From NCBI RefSeq assembly GCF_009846525.1, contig NZ_CP024621.1, positions 3,720,001 to 3,784,000 of the forward strand: a stretch of 64,000 nt of DNA, read 5' to 3'. Made by a program: the position numbers and the translations under genes. Shown here in pieces: positions 35,776 through 43,772 of this stretch. Position 1 is the stretch's first letter. Each line of letters starts with the position of its first letter. This DNA is from Halomonas meridiana. Lineage in GTDB: Bacteria > Pseudomonadota > Gammaproteobacteria > Pseudomonadales > Halomonadaceae. The notes beneath the pieces were generated by a model. That model did not search any database. It was not told the DNA's origin and saw only the letters and a list, made by a program, of their open reading frames with translations.

Positions 35776-35814
35776 TTTCGGAAAAGTACGCTGGCAATTT
35801 CTCTATTTCCGAAA
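35776..35814. repeat. Inverted repeat upstream of the NSS transporter
   Basis: TTTCGGAAA (35776-35784) and TTTCCGAAA (35806-35814) are reverse complements 21 bp apart, 57-95 bp before the transporter start. It could be a two-turn regulator site or an mRNA hairpin. Confidence 0.4.
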
Positions 35815-35870
35815 ATCGGCGCAGCACGCCGATAACGACTCATTACAATTGAACGTAACACAGGTGATTT

Positions 35871-37214
35871 ATGGCAAAACTTGCACATGCACAGTGGTCA
35901 TCGCGTATGACCTTTGTGCTGGCCGCAGCGGGTTCAGCGGTTGGCTTAGGGAATATTTGGAAGTTCCCTTACATGGTGGGCGAAAGCGGCGGGGCTGCTT
36001 TCGTATTTGTTTATCTGCTTTGTATTGGGCTCATTGGCTTGCCCATTCTTGTCTCTGAGTGGCTTATCGGGCGGCGCGGTCAGAAGAACCCCGCAAGCAC
36101 GATGTCCGAGCTGGCACGCCAAGCCAATAAATCCAGTATGTGGGCTGTGGTAGGCATCAGCGGCATCATTGGGGCGTTTTTAATTCTGTCGTTCTATAGC
36201 GTGATTGGCGGCTGGTCGCTCTACTACACCCTGAACTCCGTCACCGGCACCTTCAGCGGTCAAGATGCTGACGGCATCGGCGCGCTGTTTAACGGCATGC
36301 TCAGCAATCCTGGACTGCTGTTGCTCGGTCACTCGGCTTTCATGCTGTTGGTCATTGGCATTGTGGCTCAGGGTGTCACAAAGGGGCTTGAAGGCGCTGT
36401 GCGCATCTTGATGCCGGTGCTAGCGCTTCTGCTGGTCGTGCTGATCGGTTATGGCATGTCGACCGGCCATTTCGGCCAGGCGCTGGTATACATGTTCAAT
36501 CCGGATTGGAGCAAGCTAAGCGCAGAGACGGTGCTGGCCGCATTAGGGCATGCGTTCTTCACGCTCTCGCTGGGCATGGGGATTATGATGGCGTACGGCT
36601 CTTACCTGGGCAAAGAGATCAACCTGCTTCAAACTGCCCGTACCGTCATCATCATGGATACGGTAATTGCACTCGGAGCGGGGCTTGCAATCTTCCCCAT
36701 CGTGTTTGCGAACAACCTGGACCTCGCCTCGGGACCTGGGCTGATTTTCGTCACGCTGCCATTGGCATTTGGCAACATGGACGGTGGCTCTCTGCTGGGT
36801 TTGATGTTCTTCCTGCTACTCACTTTCGCAGCGCTGACCTCGGCCATTTCGCTGCTTGAGCCCGTGGTTGAGTTTATTGAAGAGCGCACGCCGCTGTCTC
36901 GCGTGATGGCGACCATTGTTGCCGGGGTGGGTGCTTGGGCACTGGGTATTGCCGCTCTGCTCTCCTTCAACGTGTGGAGCGAGCCGCTCATGCTCGGTAT
37001 GGGCGTGTTCGACCTGCTGGATACGCTGACCAGCAAAATCATGCTGCCGCTCACCGGCCTGGGTGCGATTCTCTTCGCTGCGTGGTGCTTAGAGCGCAAG
37101 AGTGTCGAGGCTGAGCTTGGGCTATCAGCCACGGGCGTCAGCGTATGGAACATCATCGCGCGCTATGTAGCGCCCGCAGGCGTCATTGCTGTCTTCGTCA
37201 CAGGCTTACTCTAA
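35871..37214 (+). CDS. Sodium-dependent transporter, NSS/SNF family
   Basis: A 447-residue inner-membrane symporter of the LeuT-fold NSS family with about 11-12 membrane segments. The sodium and substrate binding region AAAGSAVGLGNIWKFPYM is at residues 18-35, and FFTLSLGMGIMMAYGSYL forms the second site. It is expected to import an amino acid or similar compound with Na+, a common arrangement in halophiles. The specific substrate cannot be read from sequence. It is monocistronic, ending before a GC hairpin. Confidence 0.92.
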   Translation: MAKLAHAQWSSRMTFVLAAAGSAVGLGNIWKFPYMVGESGGAAFVFVYLLCIGLIGLPILVSEWLIGRRGQKNPASTMSELARQANKSSMWAVVGISGIIGAFLILSFYSVIGGWSLYYTLNSVTGTFSGQDADGIGALFNGMLSNPGLLLLGHSAFMLLVIGIVAQGVTKGLEGAVRILMPVLALLLVVLIGYGMSTGHFGQALVYMFNPDWSKLSAETVLAALGHAFFTLSLGMGIMMAYGSYLGKEINLLQTARTVIIMDTVIALGAGLAIFPIVFANNLDLASGPGLIFVTLPLAFGNMDGGSLLGLMFFLLLTFAALTSAISLLEPVVEFIEERTPLSRVMATIVAGVGAWALGIAALLSFNVWSEPLMLGMGVFDLLDTLTSKIMLPLTGLGAILFAAWCLERKSVEAELGLSATGVSVWNIIARYVAPAGVIAVFVTGLL

Positions 37215-37222
37215 GCCGTCAC

Positions 37223-37244
37223 GGCCCCGCTAGCTGGCGGGGCT
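37223..37244 (+). terminator. GC-rich hairpin after the NSS transporter
   Basis: GCCCCGC (37224-37230) / GCGGGGC (37237-37243), 6-nt loop, followed by a poor U-run (TGTCTAT). It may serve both convergent genes. Confidence 0.5.
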
Positions 37245-37262
37245 GTCTATCGCACGCTGTTG

Positions 37263-37481
37263 TTAGTGCAATTCGCTCTCTTGCGGTTCGTCATCGTCCG
37301 GCAAGGGAGCGATATCCCGCGACAATTTCTGAAACTCCCGATGCAGCTCAATGCCTCTGCGTGCCCTTAGGCTACGCTGGGCGGCGCTGCGCCGACGTTG
37401 GGCATGCTCATCGACCTCCATACTCATGAATATGTCGAGCAATTCGCTTTTTACCGAGGTCATTCGTTCGACGTTTCTCAT
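37263..37481 (-). CDS. Small hypothetical protein
   Basis: A 72-residue, soluble, highly charged protein: a basic middle (QRRRSAAQRSLRARRGIELH) and an acidic tail (PLPDDDEPQESELH). A start at 37481, or at an inner Met (residue 7), is possible; AGGAGCG lies just upstream of 37481. I do not recognise a specific family. It is convergent with the NSS gene and divergent from hexR. The 254 bp up to hexR include a possible -35 TTGACA near 37583 but nothing else clear. Confidence 0.6.
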   Translation of the reverse strand: MRNVERMTSVKSELLDIFMSMEVDEHAQRRRSAAQRSLRARRGIELHREFQKLSRDIAPLPDDDEPQESELH

Positions 37482-37735
37482 GATCGACGCTCCTCCAGGT
37501 GAAGTTGCCTACGTCCACCTGCATCCGTGACGACTGATTTTTAAATGATGCAGTGCGGCACGTCACTTCTTACTATAACCTACTTGACAAAATGATGACG
37601 AATCTTGAAGAAATGGGTTAACGCCCTTTAAACGGCAGTGATCATCAGTGAATCCCGCTGCCCTATTCGCGTCACTCAGGCATACTGTGGCCACCTAGGC
37701 TGCATAAGCACGATCGAGAATTTAAGGAGCTGAAC

Positions 37736-38590
37736 GTGAGCCGCGCCCTGTTCGATGAAATGAGACGCCGCATGGAGCATTTCCGTCGCTCCGAACAAAA
37801 GGTAGCGCGGTTCGTGCTGCGTAACCCCGATGAAGTGATCCATATGCGGATCGTGGACCTTGCCACCGAGGCGAAGGTGAGCGAGCCCACCGTGGTGCGC
37901 TTCTGCCGTGCCCTTGGCTGCAACGGTTTCCAGGACTTCAAGCTCCAGCTCGCCCAGATGCTGGCCAGCGGTAGTCAGTTCGCCCAGTTCTCGATGAACG
38001 ATAGCGACTCGGTGGCGGAGTTCTCTCACAGCATTTTTGACTCCACCGTCGGCACACTACTGTCGGTACGCGATCGGCTCGACAATGAAGCCTTGGGGCG
38101 GGCCGTGAATGCGCTGGCCATGGCCAACCGGGTGGAGTTTTACGGCTTTGGTGCCTCTGGTGCCGTGGCCTTTGATGCCCAGCACAAGTTCTTCCGCCTG
38201 CAGATCTCGACCTCCGCCTACGCCGACCCCCACATGCAGAATATGTCGGCGGTGACGCTGCAAGAGGGCGATGTGGTGGTGGCGATTTCACAAACCGGGC
38301 GAACCAAGGCGCTGGTGGCCAGCGTGCGCTTGGCCCGCGAAGCGGGGGCTACGGTGATTGGCCTGTGCCCCAGCGAGTCGCCGCTAGCCCATGAAGTGAG
38401 CCTACCGCTGTTTATCGATGTGCATGAAGATACCGAGATTTACACGCCGCTCAGCTCACGCATCGCGCACCTAGTGCTGATCGACGTACTGGCCGTCGGT
38501 GTCGCGAAAACCCGTGGCCCCAAACTCGCCGAGCAGCTCAAAGCGGTGAAAAAGAGCCTGACCACGCTGCGTTACCCAGACGACCACTAA
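37736..38590 (+). CDS. hexR: HexR, RpiR/MurR-family regulator of central carbon metabolism
   Basis: A 284-residue protein starting with GTG at 37736 behind AAGGAG. The N-terminal RpiR-type helix-turn-helix (LATEAKVSEPTVVRFCRALG) is followed by a C-terminal SIS domain (VEFYGFGASGAVAFDAQHKF; AISQTGRTKALVASVRLAR) that binds a phosphosugar. HexR represses Entner-Doudoroff and related genes and responds to 2-keto-3-deoxy-6-phosphogluconate. No zwf or edd genes are adjacent here, so assignment rests on the sequence. Confidence 0.9.
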   Translation: MSRALFDEMRRRMEHFRRSEQKVARFVLRNPDEVIHMRIVDLATEAKVSEPTVVRFCRALGCNGFQDFKLQLAQMLASGSQFAQFSMNDSDSVAEFSHSIFDSTVGTLLSVRDRLDNEALGRAVNALAMANRVEFYGFGASGAVAFDAQHKFFRLQISTSAYADPHMQNMSAVTLQEGDVVVAISQTGRTKALVASVRLAREAGATVIGLCPSESPLAHEVSLPLFIDVHEDTEIYTPLSSRIAHLVLIDVLAVGVAKTRGPKLAEQLKAVKKSLTTLRYPDDH

Positions 38591-38612
38591 CGGCGGATCA
38601 GCGCGACGTACA

Positions 38613-38628
38613 CTGTATACCCAGCCAG
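38613..38628 (+). promoter_or_regulatory. Candidate LexA (SOS) box before uvrD
   Basis: CTGTATACCCAGCCAG has the CTG-N10-CAG frame of a LexA box and resembles the E. coli uvrD site. It lies 53 bp before the uvrD start. The right half is weak. Confidence 0.4.
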
Positions 38629-38661
38629 TGGGCGGACTGTGCTAAACTAACCGCCCATTTT
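38629..38661 (+). terminator. Possible hexR terminator
   Basis: TGGGCGG (38629-38635) pairs with CCGCCCA (38651-38657), followed by TTTT, in the short hexR-uvrD gap. The loop is long (15 nt), so it is only a weak candidate. Confidence 0.4.
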
Positions 38662-38681
38662 CCGAACCGGCAGCGGCTTAT

Positions 38682-40880
38682 ATGGACGACGTCACGGCGA
38701 TACTTGATCAGCTCAACCCCGCTCAGCGGGAGGCAGTGAGCGCCCCCCAGGGCAATCTACTGGTACTGGCGGGGGCTGGCTCCGGTAAAACCCGCGTGCT
38801 GGTTCACCGCATTGCCTGGCTGATGCAGGCCGAGGGGCTCTCTCCTTACGCGCTGCTGGCAGTCACGTTTACCAACAAAGCAGCGCGGGAAATGCGAACG
38901 CGCTTAGAAGCGCTGCTGGGTATTTCCATGCGCCACGTGTGGGTCGGCACCTTCCACTCCATTGCCCACCGGCTGCTGCGTACCCACTGGCAAGATGCCC
39001 GCCTGCCGCAACACTTCCAAATCATTGACTCCGACGACCAGCTCCGGCTGATCAAACGGCTGCTCAAAGATTACTCGATTGACGATGAGCGCTTCCCGCC
39101 CCGCCAGGTACAGGGGTTTATATCTGGCTGCAAAGAGGAAGGGCTGCGCCCTCATCAGGTGAACGTGAATGGCGATGCGTACCTCGCCCAAATGGTCGAG
39201 CTGTACGAGCGCTATCAGTTCACCTGTGAGCGCGGCGGGCTGGTGGATTTTGGCGAGCTACTCCTGCGCAGCCTGGAACTTCTGCGCGATAACCCGCCGC
39301 TGCTGAACCACTACCGCGAGCGTTTTGGGCATGTGCTGGTAGACGAGTTCCAAGACACCAACACCCTGCAGTACGCGTGGCTGAAACTGCTCACCGGCCA
39401 ACAAACGCCGATGACGGCGGTCGGCGATGATGACCAGTCGATTTACGGCTGGCGGGGCGCCAAAGTGGAAAACATCCGCCGCTTTGAAGAGGAGTTTCCC
39501 CATACCCAGACGGTGCGCCTGGAGCAGAACTACCGCTCGACCAGCGCCATTCTGGATGCCGCCAACGCGTTGATTAGCCACAACACCGAGCGGCTGGGCA
39601 AAAACCTCTGGACCGACGGTATCGAGGGCGAACCGATCTCGGTATACGCCGGGTTTAACGACCTGGAAGAAGCCCGCTATATCGTCGACACCATCAAAGA
39701 GAAAGTGGAGGAAGGCTTCAATCGCCGTGATGTCGCCATCCTGTACCGCTCCAACGCTCAGTCGCGACTGCTGGAAGAGACGTTGATTCGCCAAGGCATG
39801 CCCTACCGCATTTACGGAGGCCACCGCTTTTATGAGCGGCTGGAGATCAAAAACGCCCTGGCCTACCTTCGCCTGCTGCTCAACCGGGACGACGACGCCT
39901 CCCTGGAACGCGTCATCAACGTGCCCACCCGAGGCATCGGCACCCGCACGGTGGAAATTGTTCGCCACCGCGCACGAGAACAGGGCGTTTCGCTCTGGCA
40001 GGCGCTCCACGACGCGATTCAGGATGGCACCTTAAGAGGCCGGGCGGGCAACGCCGTGCAGGCCTTCGCCAACCTAATCGAGCAGCTCGATAACGACGCC
40101 GCAGGGCTGCCGCTGCATGAGATCATCGACCATGTCACCGCGCACACCGGGTTAATCGAGCACCACAAAAGCGAGCGTGGCGAGAAGGGCCAGGCGCGGG
40201 TCGAAAACTTGGAAGAGCTGGTCACCGCCGCCCGCGCCTTCACCCATGGCGACGCCTTTGAAACCCCGGAAGCGGGCGAAGGCATGGCGGCGCTGGAAGC
40301 ATTTTTATCAGAAGCTGCCCTCAACGCAGGCGACCACGAAGCCGAAGAGTTCGAAGACAGCGTGCAGCTGATGACGCTGCACTCGGCGAAAGGGCTTGAG
40401 TTTCCGGTGGTGTTCATCGCCGGTGTGGAGGAGGGGCTGTTCCCGCATAAGATGTCGGTGGAGGAGCCTGGGCGGCTTGAGGAGGAGCGCAGGCTTTGCT
40501 ACGTGGGCGTTACCCGCGCCATGCAGAAGCTCTACCTCACCCACGCGGAAACCCGCCGCCTGCACGGTAAAGAGGTATTTCCGCGTCCGTCGCGCTTCTT
40601 GCGTGAACTGCCACCCCACCTGCTGGAGGAGGTCCGCCTACGGGGCCATGTGTCTCGCCCGGTGACCGCCTCGCGGCAAAGCTTCGCCCAAACCAGTATC
40701 GAGAGCGACGGCGAGCTCCCCGCGCTGCATGTCGGCCAGCGCGTCGAGCATCCGGTGTTTGGCGAAGGCATCATCCTCAATGCCGAAGGCGAAGGCGCCC
40801 GGGCGCGGGTACAAGTCAGCTTCGATGGCGAGGGCGTGAAGTGGCTCGTACTGGGGTTTGCCAAACTAACGCCGCGTTGA
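38682..40880 (+). CDS. uvrD: DNA helicase II UvrD
   Basis: A 732-residue superfamily 1A helicase acting in nucleotide excision and mismatch repair. Motif I is LVLAGAGSGKTRVLVHR (near residue 30), motif II VLVDEFQDTN, motif III GDDDQSIYGWRGA, motif IV LEQNYRSTSAIL, motif V LMTLHSAKGLEFPVVF and motif VI RRLCYVGVTRAM. The C-terminal stretch (HPVFGEGIILNAEGEG ... GVKWLVLGFAKL) is the Tudor-like RNA-polymerase-binding tail typical of UvrD/PcrA. Length is normal, and a possible LexA box lies upstream. Confidence 0.96.
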   Translation: MDDVTAILDQLNPAQREAVSAPQGNLLVLAGAGSGKTRVLVHRIAWLMQAEGLSPYALLAVTFTNKAAREMRTRLEALLGISMRHVWVGTFHSIAHRLLRTHWQDARLPQHFQIIDSDDQLRLIKRLLKDYSIDDERFPPRQVQGFISGCKEEGLRPHQVNVNGDAYLAQMVELYERYQFTCERGGLVDFGELLLRSLELLRDNPPLLNHYRERFGHVLVDEFQDTNTLQYAWLKLLTGQQTPMTAVGDDDQSIYGWRGAKVENIRRFEEEFPHTQTVRLEQNYRSTSAILDAANALISHNTERLGKNLWTDGIEGEPISVYAGFNDLEEARYIVDTIKEKVEEGFNRRDVAILYRSNAQSRLLEETLIRQGMPYRIYGGHRFYERLEIKNALAYLRLLLNRDDDASLERVINVPTRGIGTRTVEIVRHRAREQGVSLWQALHDAIQDGTLRGRAGNAVQAFANLIEQLDNDAAGLPLHEIIDHVTAHTGLIEHHKSERGEKGQARVENLEELVTAARAFTHGDAFETPEAGEGMAALEAFLSEAALNAGDHEAEEFEDSVQLMTLHSAKGLEFPVVFIAGVEEGLFPHKMSVEEPGRLEEERRLCYVGVTRAMQKLYLTHAETRRLHGKEVFPRPSRFLRELPPHLLEEVRLRGHVSRPVTASRQSFAQTSIESDGELPALHVGQRVEHPVFGEGIILNAEGEGARARVQVSFDGEGVKWLVLGFAKLTPR

Positions 40881-40901
40881 ACCGACCACCCCGATCAACC
40901 C

Positions 40902-40934
40902 AAAAAAAGGGCAAGGCAAGACAGAGACTTGCCC
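40902..40934 (-). terminator. Hairpin with U-run in the minus direction, downstream of uvrD
   Basis: GGGCAAG (40909-40915) / CTTGCCC (40928-40934) with seven A residues at 40902-40908, i.e. a U-run for a minus-strand transcript. No minus-strand gene lies to its right, so it may still act for uvrD or stop antisense RNA. Confidence 0.5.
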
Positions 40935-41025
40935 TATAAAAGCGGCTTAGCGCATACTGGCGGGCGGACACTGCGCTCACTGCGCTTATAAAAAAACAGC
41001 CTATAATTTCGGAGTCATGCCCGCC

Positions 41026-42114
41026 ATGCAACGCCGCCAATTTTTGAAAACCGCCGGCCTGGGTGCCGCCGGTGTCGCTGCTGCCCCTTTCGTTTCTACC
41101 GCTAGCGCTAACGAAACCTACACCTGGGACATGGTCACCTCCTGGCCGAAGAATTTCCCCGCCCTCGGGACCGGCGCCAACGACTTTGCGCGTCGTGTGG
41201 AGCAACTCTCCAACGGCCGTATGCGCATTCGTGTACACGGTGCGGGTGAGCTGGTACCGGCACTGGAAGTCTTTGATGCCGTTGCCGCTGGCACGGCTGA
41301 AATGGGTCACTCCGCGTCTTACTACTGGCGCGGCAAAGTGGCTGCGTCCCAGTTCTTTACCGCCGTGCCGTTTGGCATGACCACCACCGAAATGAACGCG
41401 TGGCTGTACCACGGCGGTGGCCAGGAGCTGTGGGACGAGATCTACGCCAACCACAATCTTAAGCCATTTGCCGTAGGCAACACCGGCACCCAGATGGCGG
41501 GCTGGTTCAAAAAAGAGATCAACTCCCTCGAAGACATGCAGGGCTTGAAGCTGCGCCTGCCGGGGCTTGCCGGGGAAGCCATGAACGGCATCGGTGTGAG
41601 CACCGTGAACATGGCCGGTTCTGAGATCTTCACCTCGCTGCAAACCGGTGCGCTTGACGCGGCGGACTGGGTGGGCCCCTACAACGACCTGGCCTTTGGC
41701 CTGCACCAAGTGGCGGACTACTACTACACGTCGGTGTGGAACGAGCCCTCTGCCGTCCTCGAAGGCACCATCAACCTGGATGCGTGGAACGCGCTGCCGG
41801 AAGATCTGCAGGACGTGATCCGTGAAGCGGCGCGCGCCTCTAACCTCGCAATGATCAGCGAGTTTGCCTACCGCAACGCCCAGGCCCTGGAAACACTGGT
41901 GGAAGAGCACGGCGTGCAGCTACGCACGTTCCCGGAAGACGTTATGGCCGCGCTGTACGAGTCCTCCAAGCAGGCGATTCAGCGTCAGGTAGAGAGCGAT
42001 GAAGAGTCTCGCCGCGTTTACGAATCCTACTCGGCCTTCCAGAAAGTGGTGCGCCCGTTTAGCGACGCGGGTGAGTACGCTTACCTGAAGAGCCGCGACA
42101 ACGTCGGCGCCTAA
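41026..42114 (+). CDS. Tat-exported TRAP solute-binding protein (TakP/DctP-like)
   Basis: About 362 residues beginning MQRRQFLKTAGLGAAGVAAA, a twin-arginine signal with predicted cleavage after ASA. ATG 41017 is also in frame, but GGAG (41011-41014) is only 2 nt from it. The mature part (TYTWDMVTSWPKNFPALG; HSASYYWRGKVAASQFF; GWFKKEINSLEDMQGLKLRL; ALDAADWVGPYNDLAFG) resembles the TakP group that binds 2-oxo acids with a cation. No dctQM genes are next to it. TATAAT at 41002-41007 would give a very short leader. A strong terminator follows. Confidence 0.9.
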   Translation: MQRRQFLKTAGLGAAGVAAAPFVSTASANETYTWDMVTSWPKNFPALGTGANDFARRVEQLSNGRMRIRVHGAGELVPALEVFDAVAAGTAEMGHSASYYWRGKVAASQFFTAVPFGMTTTEMNAWLYHGGGQELWDEIYANHNLKPFAVGNTGTQMAGWFKKEINSLEDMQGLKLRLPGLAGEAMNGIGVSTVNMAGSEIFTSLQTGALDAADWVGPYNDLAFGLHQVADYYYTSVWNEPSAVLEGTINLDAWNALPEDLQDVIREAARASNLAMISEFAYRNAQALETLVEEHGVQLRTFPEDVMAALYESSKQAIQRQVESDEESRRVYESYSAFQKVVRPFSDAGEYAYLKSRDNVGA

Positions 42115-42130
42115 CCTACCGGCCAACGTC

Positions 42131-42155
42131 AAAGGGCGCCTCGGCGCCCTTTTTG
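42131..42155 (+). terminator. Rho-independent terminator after the Tat-type DctP
   Basis: AAGGGCGC (42132-42139) / GCGCCCTT (42144-42151) with a CTCG loop and a U-run running to 42154. It lies between convergent genes and could also end the thioesterase transcript. Confidence 0.85.
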
Positions 42156-42184
42156 CTGCTGTGAATGGCTAAGGCGAGGGCGTA

Positions 42185-42598
42185 CTAGCCATGCACGGCG
42201 CGGATACGGCCATTGTCATCCAGCGCCACCATGACAAAACGCGCTTCGGTGACTTTCTGGCGCTCCTCGATGTGGCGGCCATGGGGCGGGCGTACCCACA
42301 CCTCGACATCGATTTTGATCGAGCTGTGGCCAATCTCCTGCACTTGGGTATAGACGCTTACCATGGACCCTACTCGCACCGGGCTCAAAAAGTCCATGGC
42401 TTCGATGGCGACCGTCGCGGTGCGGCCACCCGCTTCACGCCCGGCTGCCAGCTCCGCCGCCTGATCCATATGATTGACCAACCAGCCGCCAGGAATATCG
42501 CCGTAGAGATTGGTATCTTGCCGAGAAGCCAGTAACTTTAAAGTGAGCTGCCCTTTAGGGGCCGGTACGTCGTCCAAGTCGGTGTCCAGCGGTGTCAT
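42185..42598 (-). CDS. Acyl-CoA thioesterase, hotdog fold (YciA-like)
   Basis: A 137-residue single-domain hotdog thioesterase: LTLKLLASRQDTNLYGDIPG, GWLVNHMDQAAELAA, VAIEAMDFLSPVRVGSMVSV and KVTEARFVMVALDDNG. It hydrolyses acyl-CoA thioesters in the cytoplasm; chain-length preference is unknown. ATG 42598 is preferred because the frame upstream (open to 42823) overlaps the divergent pstS-like gene and lacks family similarity. Confidence 0.88.
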   Translation of the reverse strand: MTPLDTDLDDVPAPKGQLTLKLLASRQDTNLYGDIPGGWLVNHMDQAAELAAGREAGGRTATVAIEAMDFLSPVRVGSMVSVYTQVQEIGHSSIKIDVEVWVRPPHGRHIEERQKVTEARFVMVALDDNGRIRAVHG

Positions 42599-42714
42599 AA
42601 GGTGGTCGCTTTGTAAGGTTATTGTTGTGGTGAAGGTCGGTCGGTGGCACGGAGGAGCGTAGCGTTGCTGCATCGCAACAGGTTGGGGATAGTTAATCAT
42701 AAGAGGGGTAACGT

Positions 42715-43677
42715 TTGAAGGGCAATCGTTTGACGCGCCATTGTGGGCGGATTCAGCGGTGTTATCGCCTCTTGGTGGCGATCGCCTGGCTGCTTTGCTG
42801 CACGGTTGCCGTGGGGCAGCCAACGTCGGTCAGTGGCACCTTGGGCGCCGTTGGCTCCGATACCATGGCCGGACTGATGCTCCGCTGGGGGGAAGCGCTC
42901 GATCACCGCTATCCCGACATTAACCTGCAGTTTCAAGCAGGCGGCTCCGCCAGCGCGCCCACCGCGTTGGTCGCGGGGACGACACGCTTTGGCCCTATGT
43001 CGCGCCCCATGTCCGACACCGAACGCCAGCAATTCATCGAGCGATATGGATACCCGCCCCGAGAGTTGAAGGTGGCCCGAGATGCGCTGCTGCTGGTGGT
43101 GCATCGCCATAATCCGCTGGCATCGCTCACGCGCGAGCAGGCCGACGCGATTTTCTCCACCTCGTTAGATTGCGGTGGGCTGCGCCCCATCCGGCGCTGG
43201 GAACAACTGCTGCCCAGCGACCAGTGGCCCTACGGCAAGATTGCGCTGCATGGTCGCAACCTGGCCTCCGGCACGCACGGGCTGTTTCAAAACCGCGCCC
43301 TGTGCAATGGCCAATTTCGCCGCGATATCAGCGAACACCCCGGCTCTTCGGCGGTGATTGCCGCCGTGGGCGAGTCACCCAACGCCATGGGCTATGCCGG
43401 CTATAACCACCTGAACCCCATGGTCCGCGCGCTACCGTTGATCGACGACACGGGCCACGCCATCCGTCCAAGCGTCGCGACGATTCAGGACGATACCTAT
43501 CCGCTATCGAGAGATCTCTACCTATACGTTAACCTTCCGCCCGGCGACACGCTGCCACCGGCCGAGCAGGCGTTCATTGAACTGATCTTCTCAGAGGAGG
43601 GTCAGCAAATCGTTCAAGCGGCGGGATTCGTGCCGTTGCCCCAAGCTCAGCGCCAGCCGCCGCTACTGGCTCCCTGA
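42715..43677 (+). CDS. PstS-like phosphate-binding protein
   Basis: A 320-residue periplasmic binding protein of the phosphate family, starting at TTG 42715 behind GAGGGG. A hydrophobic signal segment (LLVAIAWLLCCTVAVG) precedes GTLGAVGSDTMAGLMLRW, SRPMSDTERQQFIERYGYPP and HGRNLASGTHGLFQNRALC, which contain the phosphate-contacting Ser/Thr/Gly loops. It is somewhat shorter than E. coli PstS and its tail is different. pstC follows, but a Pho box lies between them, so this gene may be expressed separately. No Pho box is seen upstream of it. Confidence 0.85.
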   Translation: MKGNRLTRHCGRIQRCYRLLVAIAWLLCCTVAVGQPTSVSGTLGAVGSDTMAGLMLRWGEALDHRYPDINLQFQAGGSASAPTALVAGTTRFGPMSRPMSDTERQQFIERYGYPPRELKVARDALLLVVHRHNPLASLTREQADAIFSTSLDCGGLRPIRRWEQLLPSDQWPYGKIALHGRNLASGTHGLFQNRALCNGQFRRDISEHPGSSAVIAAVGESPNAMGYAGYNHLNPMVRALPLIDDTGHAIRPSVATIQDDTYPLSRDLYLYVNLPPGDTLPPAEQAFIELIFSEEGQQIVQAAGFVPLPQAQRQPPLLAP

Positions 43678-43678
43678 G

Positions 43679-43696
43679 CTGTCACTTAACTGTCAT
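43679..43696 (+). promoter_or_regulatory. Pho box (PhoB binding site) before pstC
   Basis: CTGTCAC-TTAA-CTGTCAT, two direct 7-bp half sites spaced by 4 bp, matching the Pho-box consensus at 13 of 14 half-site positions. It lies 77 bp before the pstC ATG and immediately after the stop of the pstS-like gene. Confidence 0.85.
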
Positions 43697-43772
43697 AAAC
43701 ATACCGTAGGGTGGGACGCTTCGGCCATGTACGTACTTTTTGCCACGGCACTCGTTTCTTTATGATGTCGAC

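Noticed and set aside
39258..40010. A 250-codon minus-strand open frame inside uvrD
   Set aside because: Complete overlap with conserved helicase motifs on the plus strand and no family similarity.
40816..41910. A 364-codon open frame on the minus strand
   Set aside because: It lies antisense to the uvrD end and the Tat-type dctP, both strongly supported; it has no recognisable domain and reflects codon bias of GC-rich genes.
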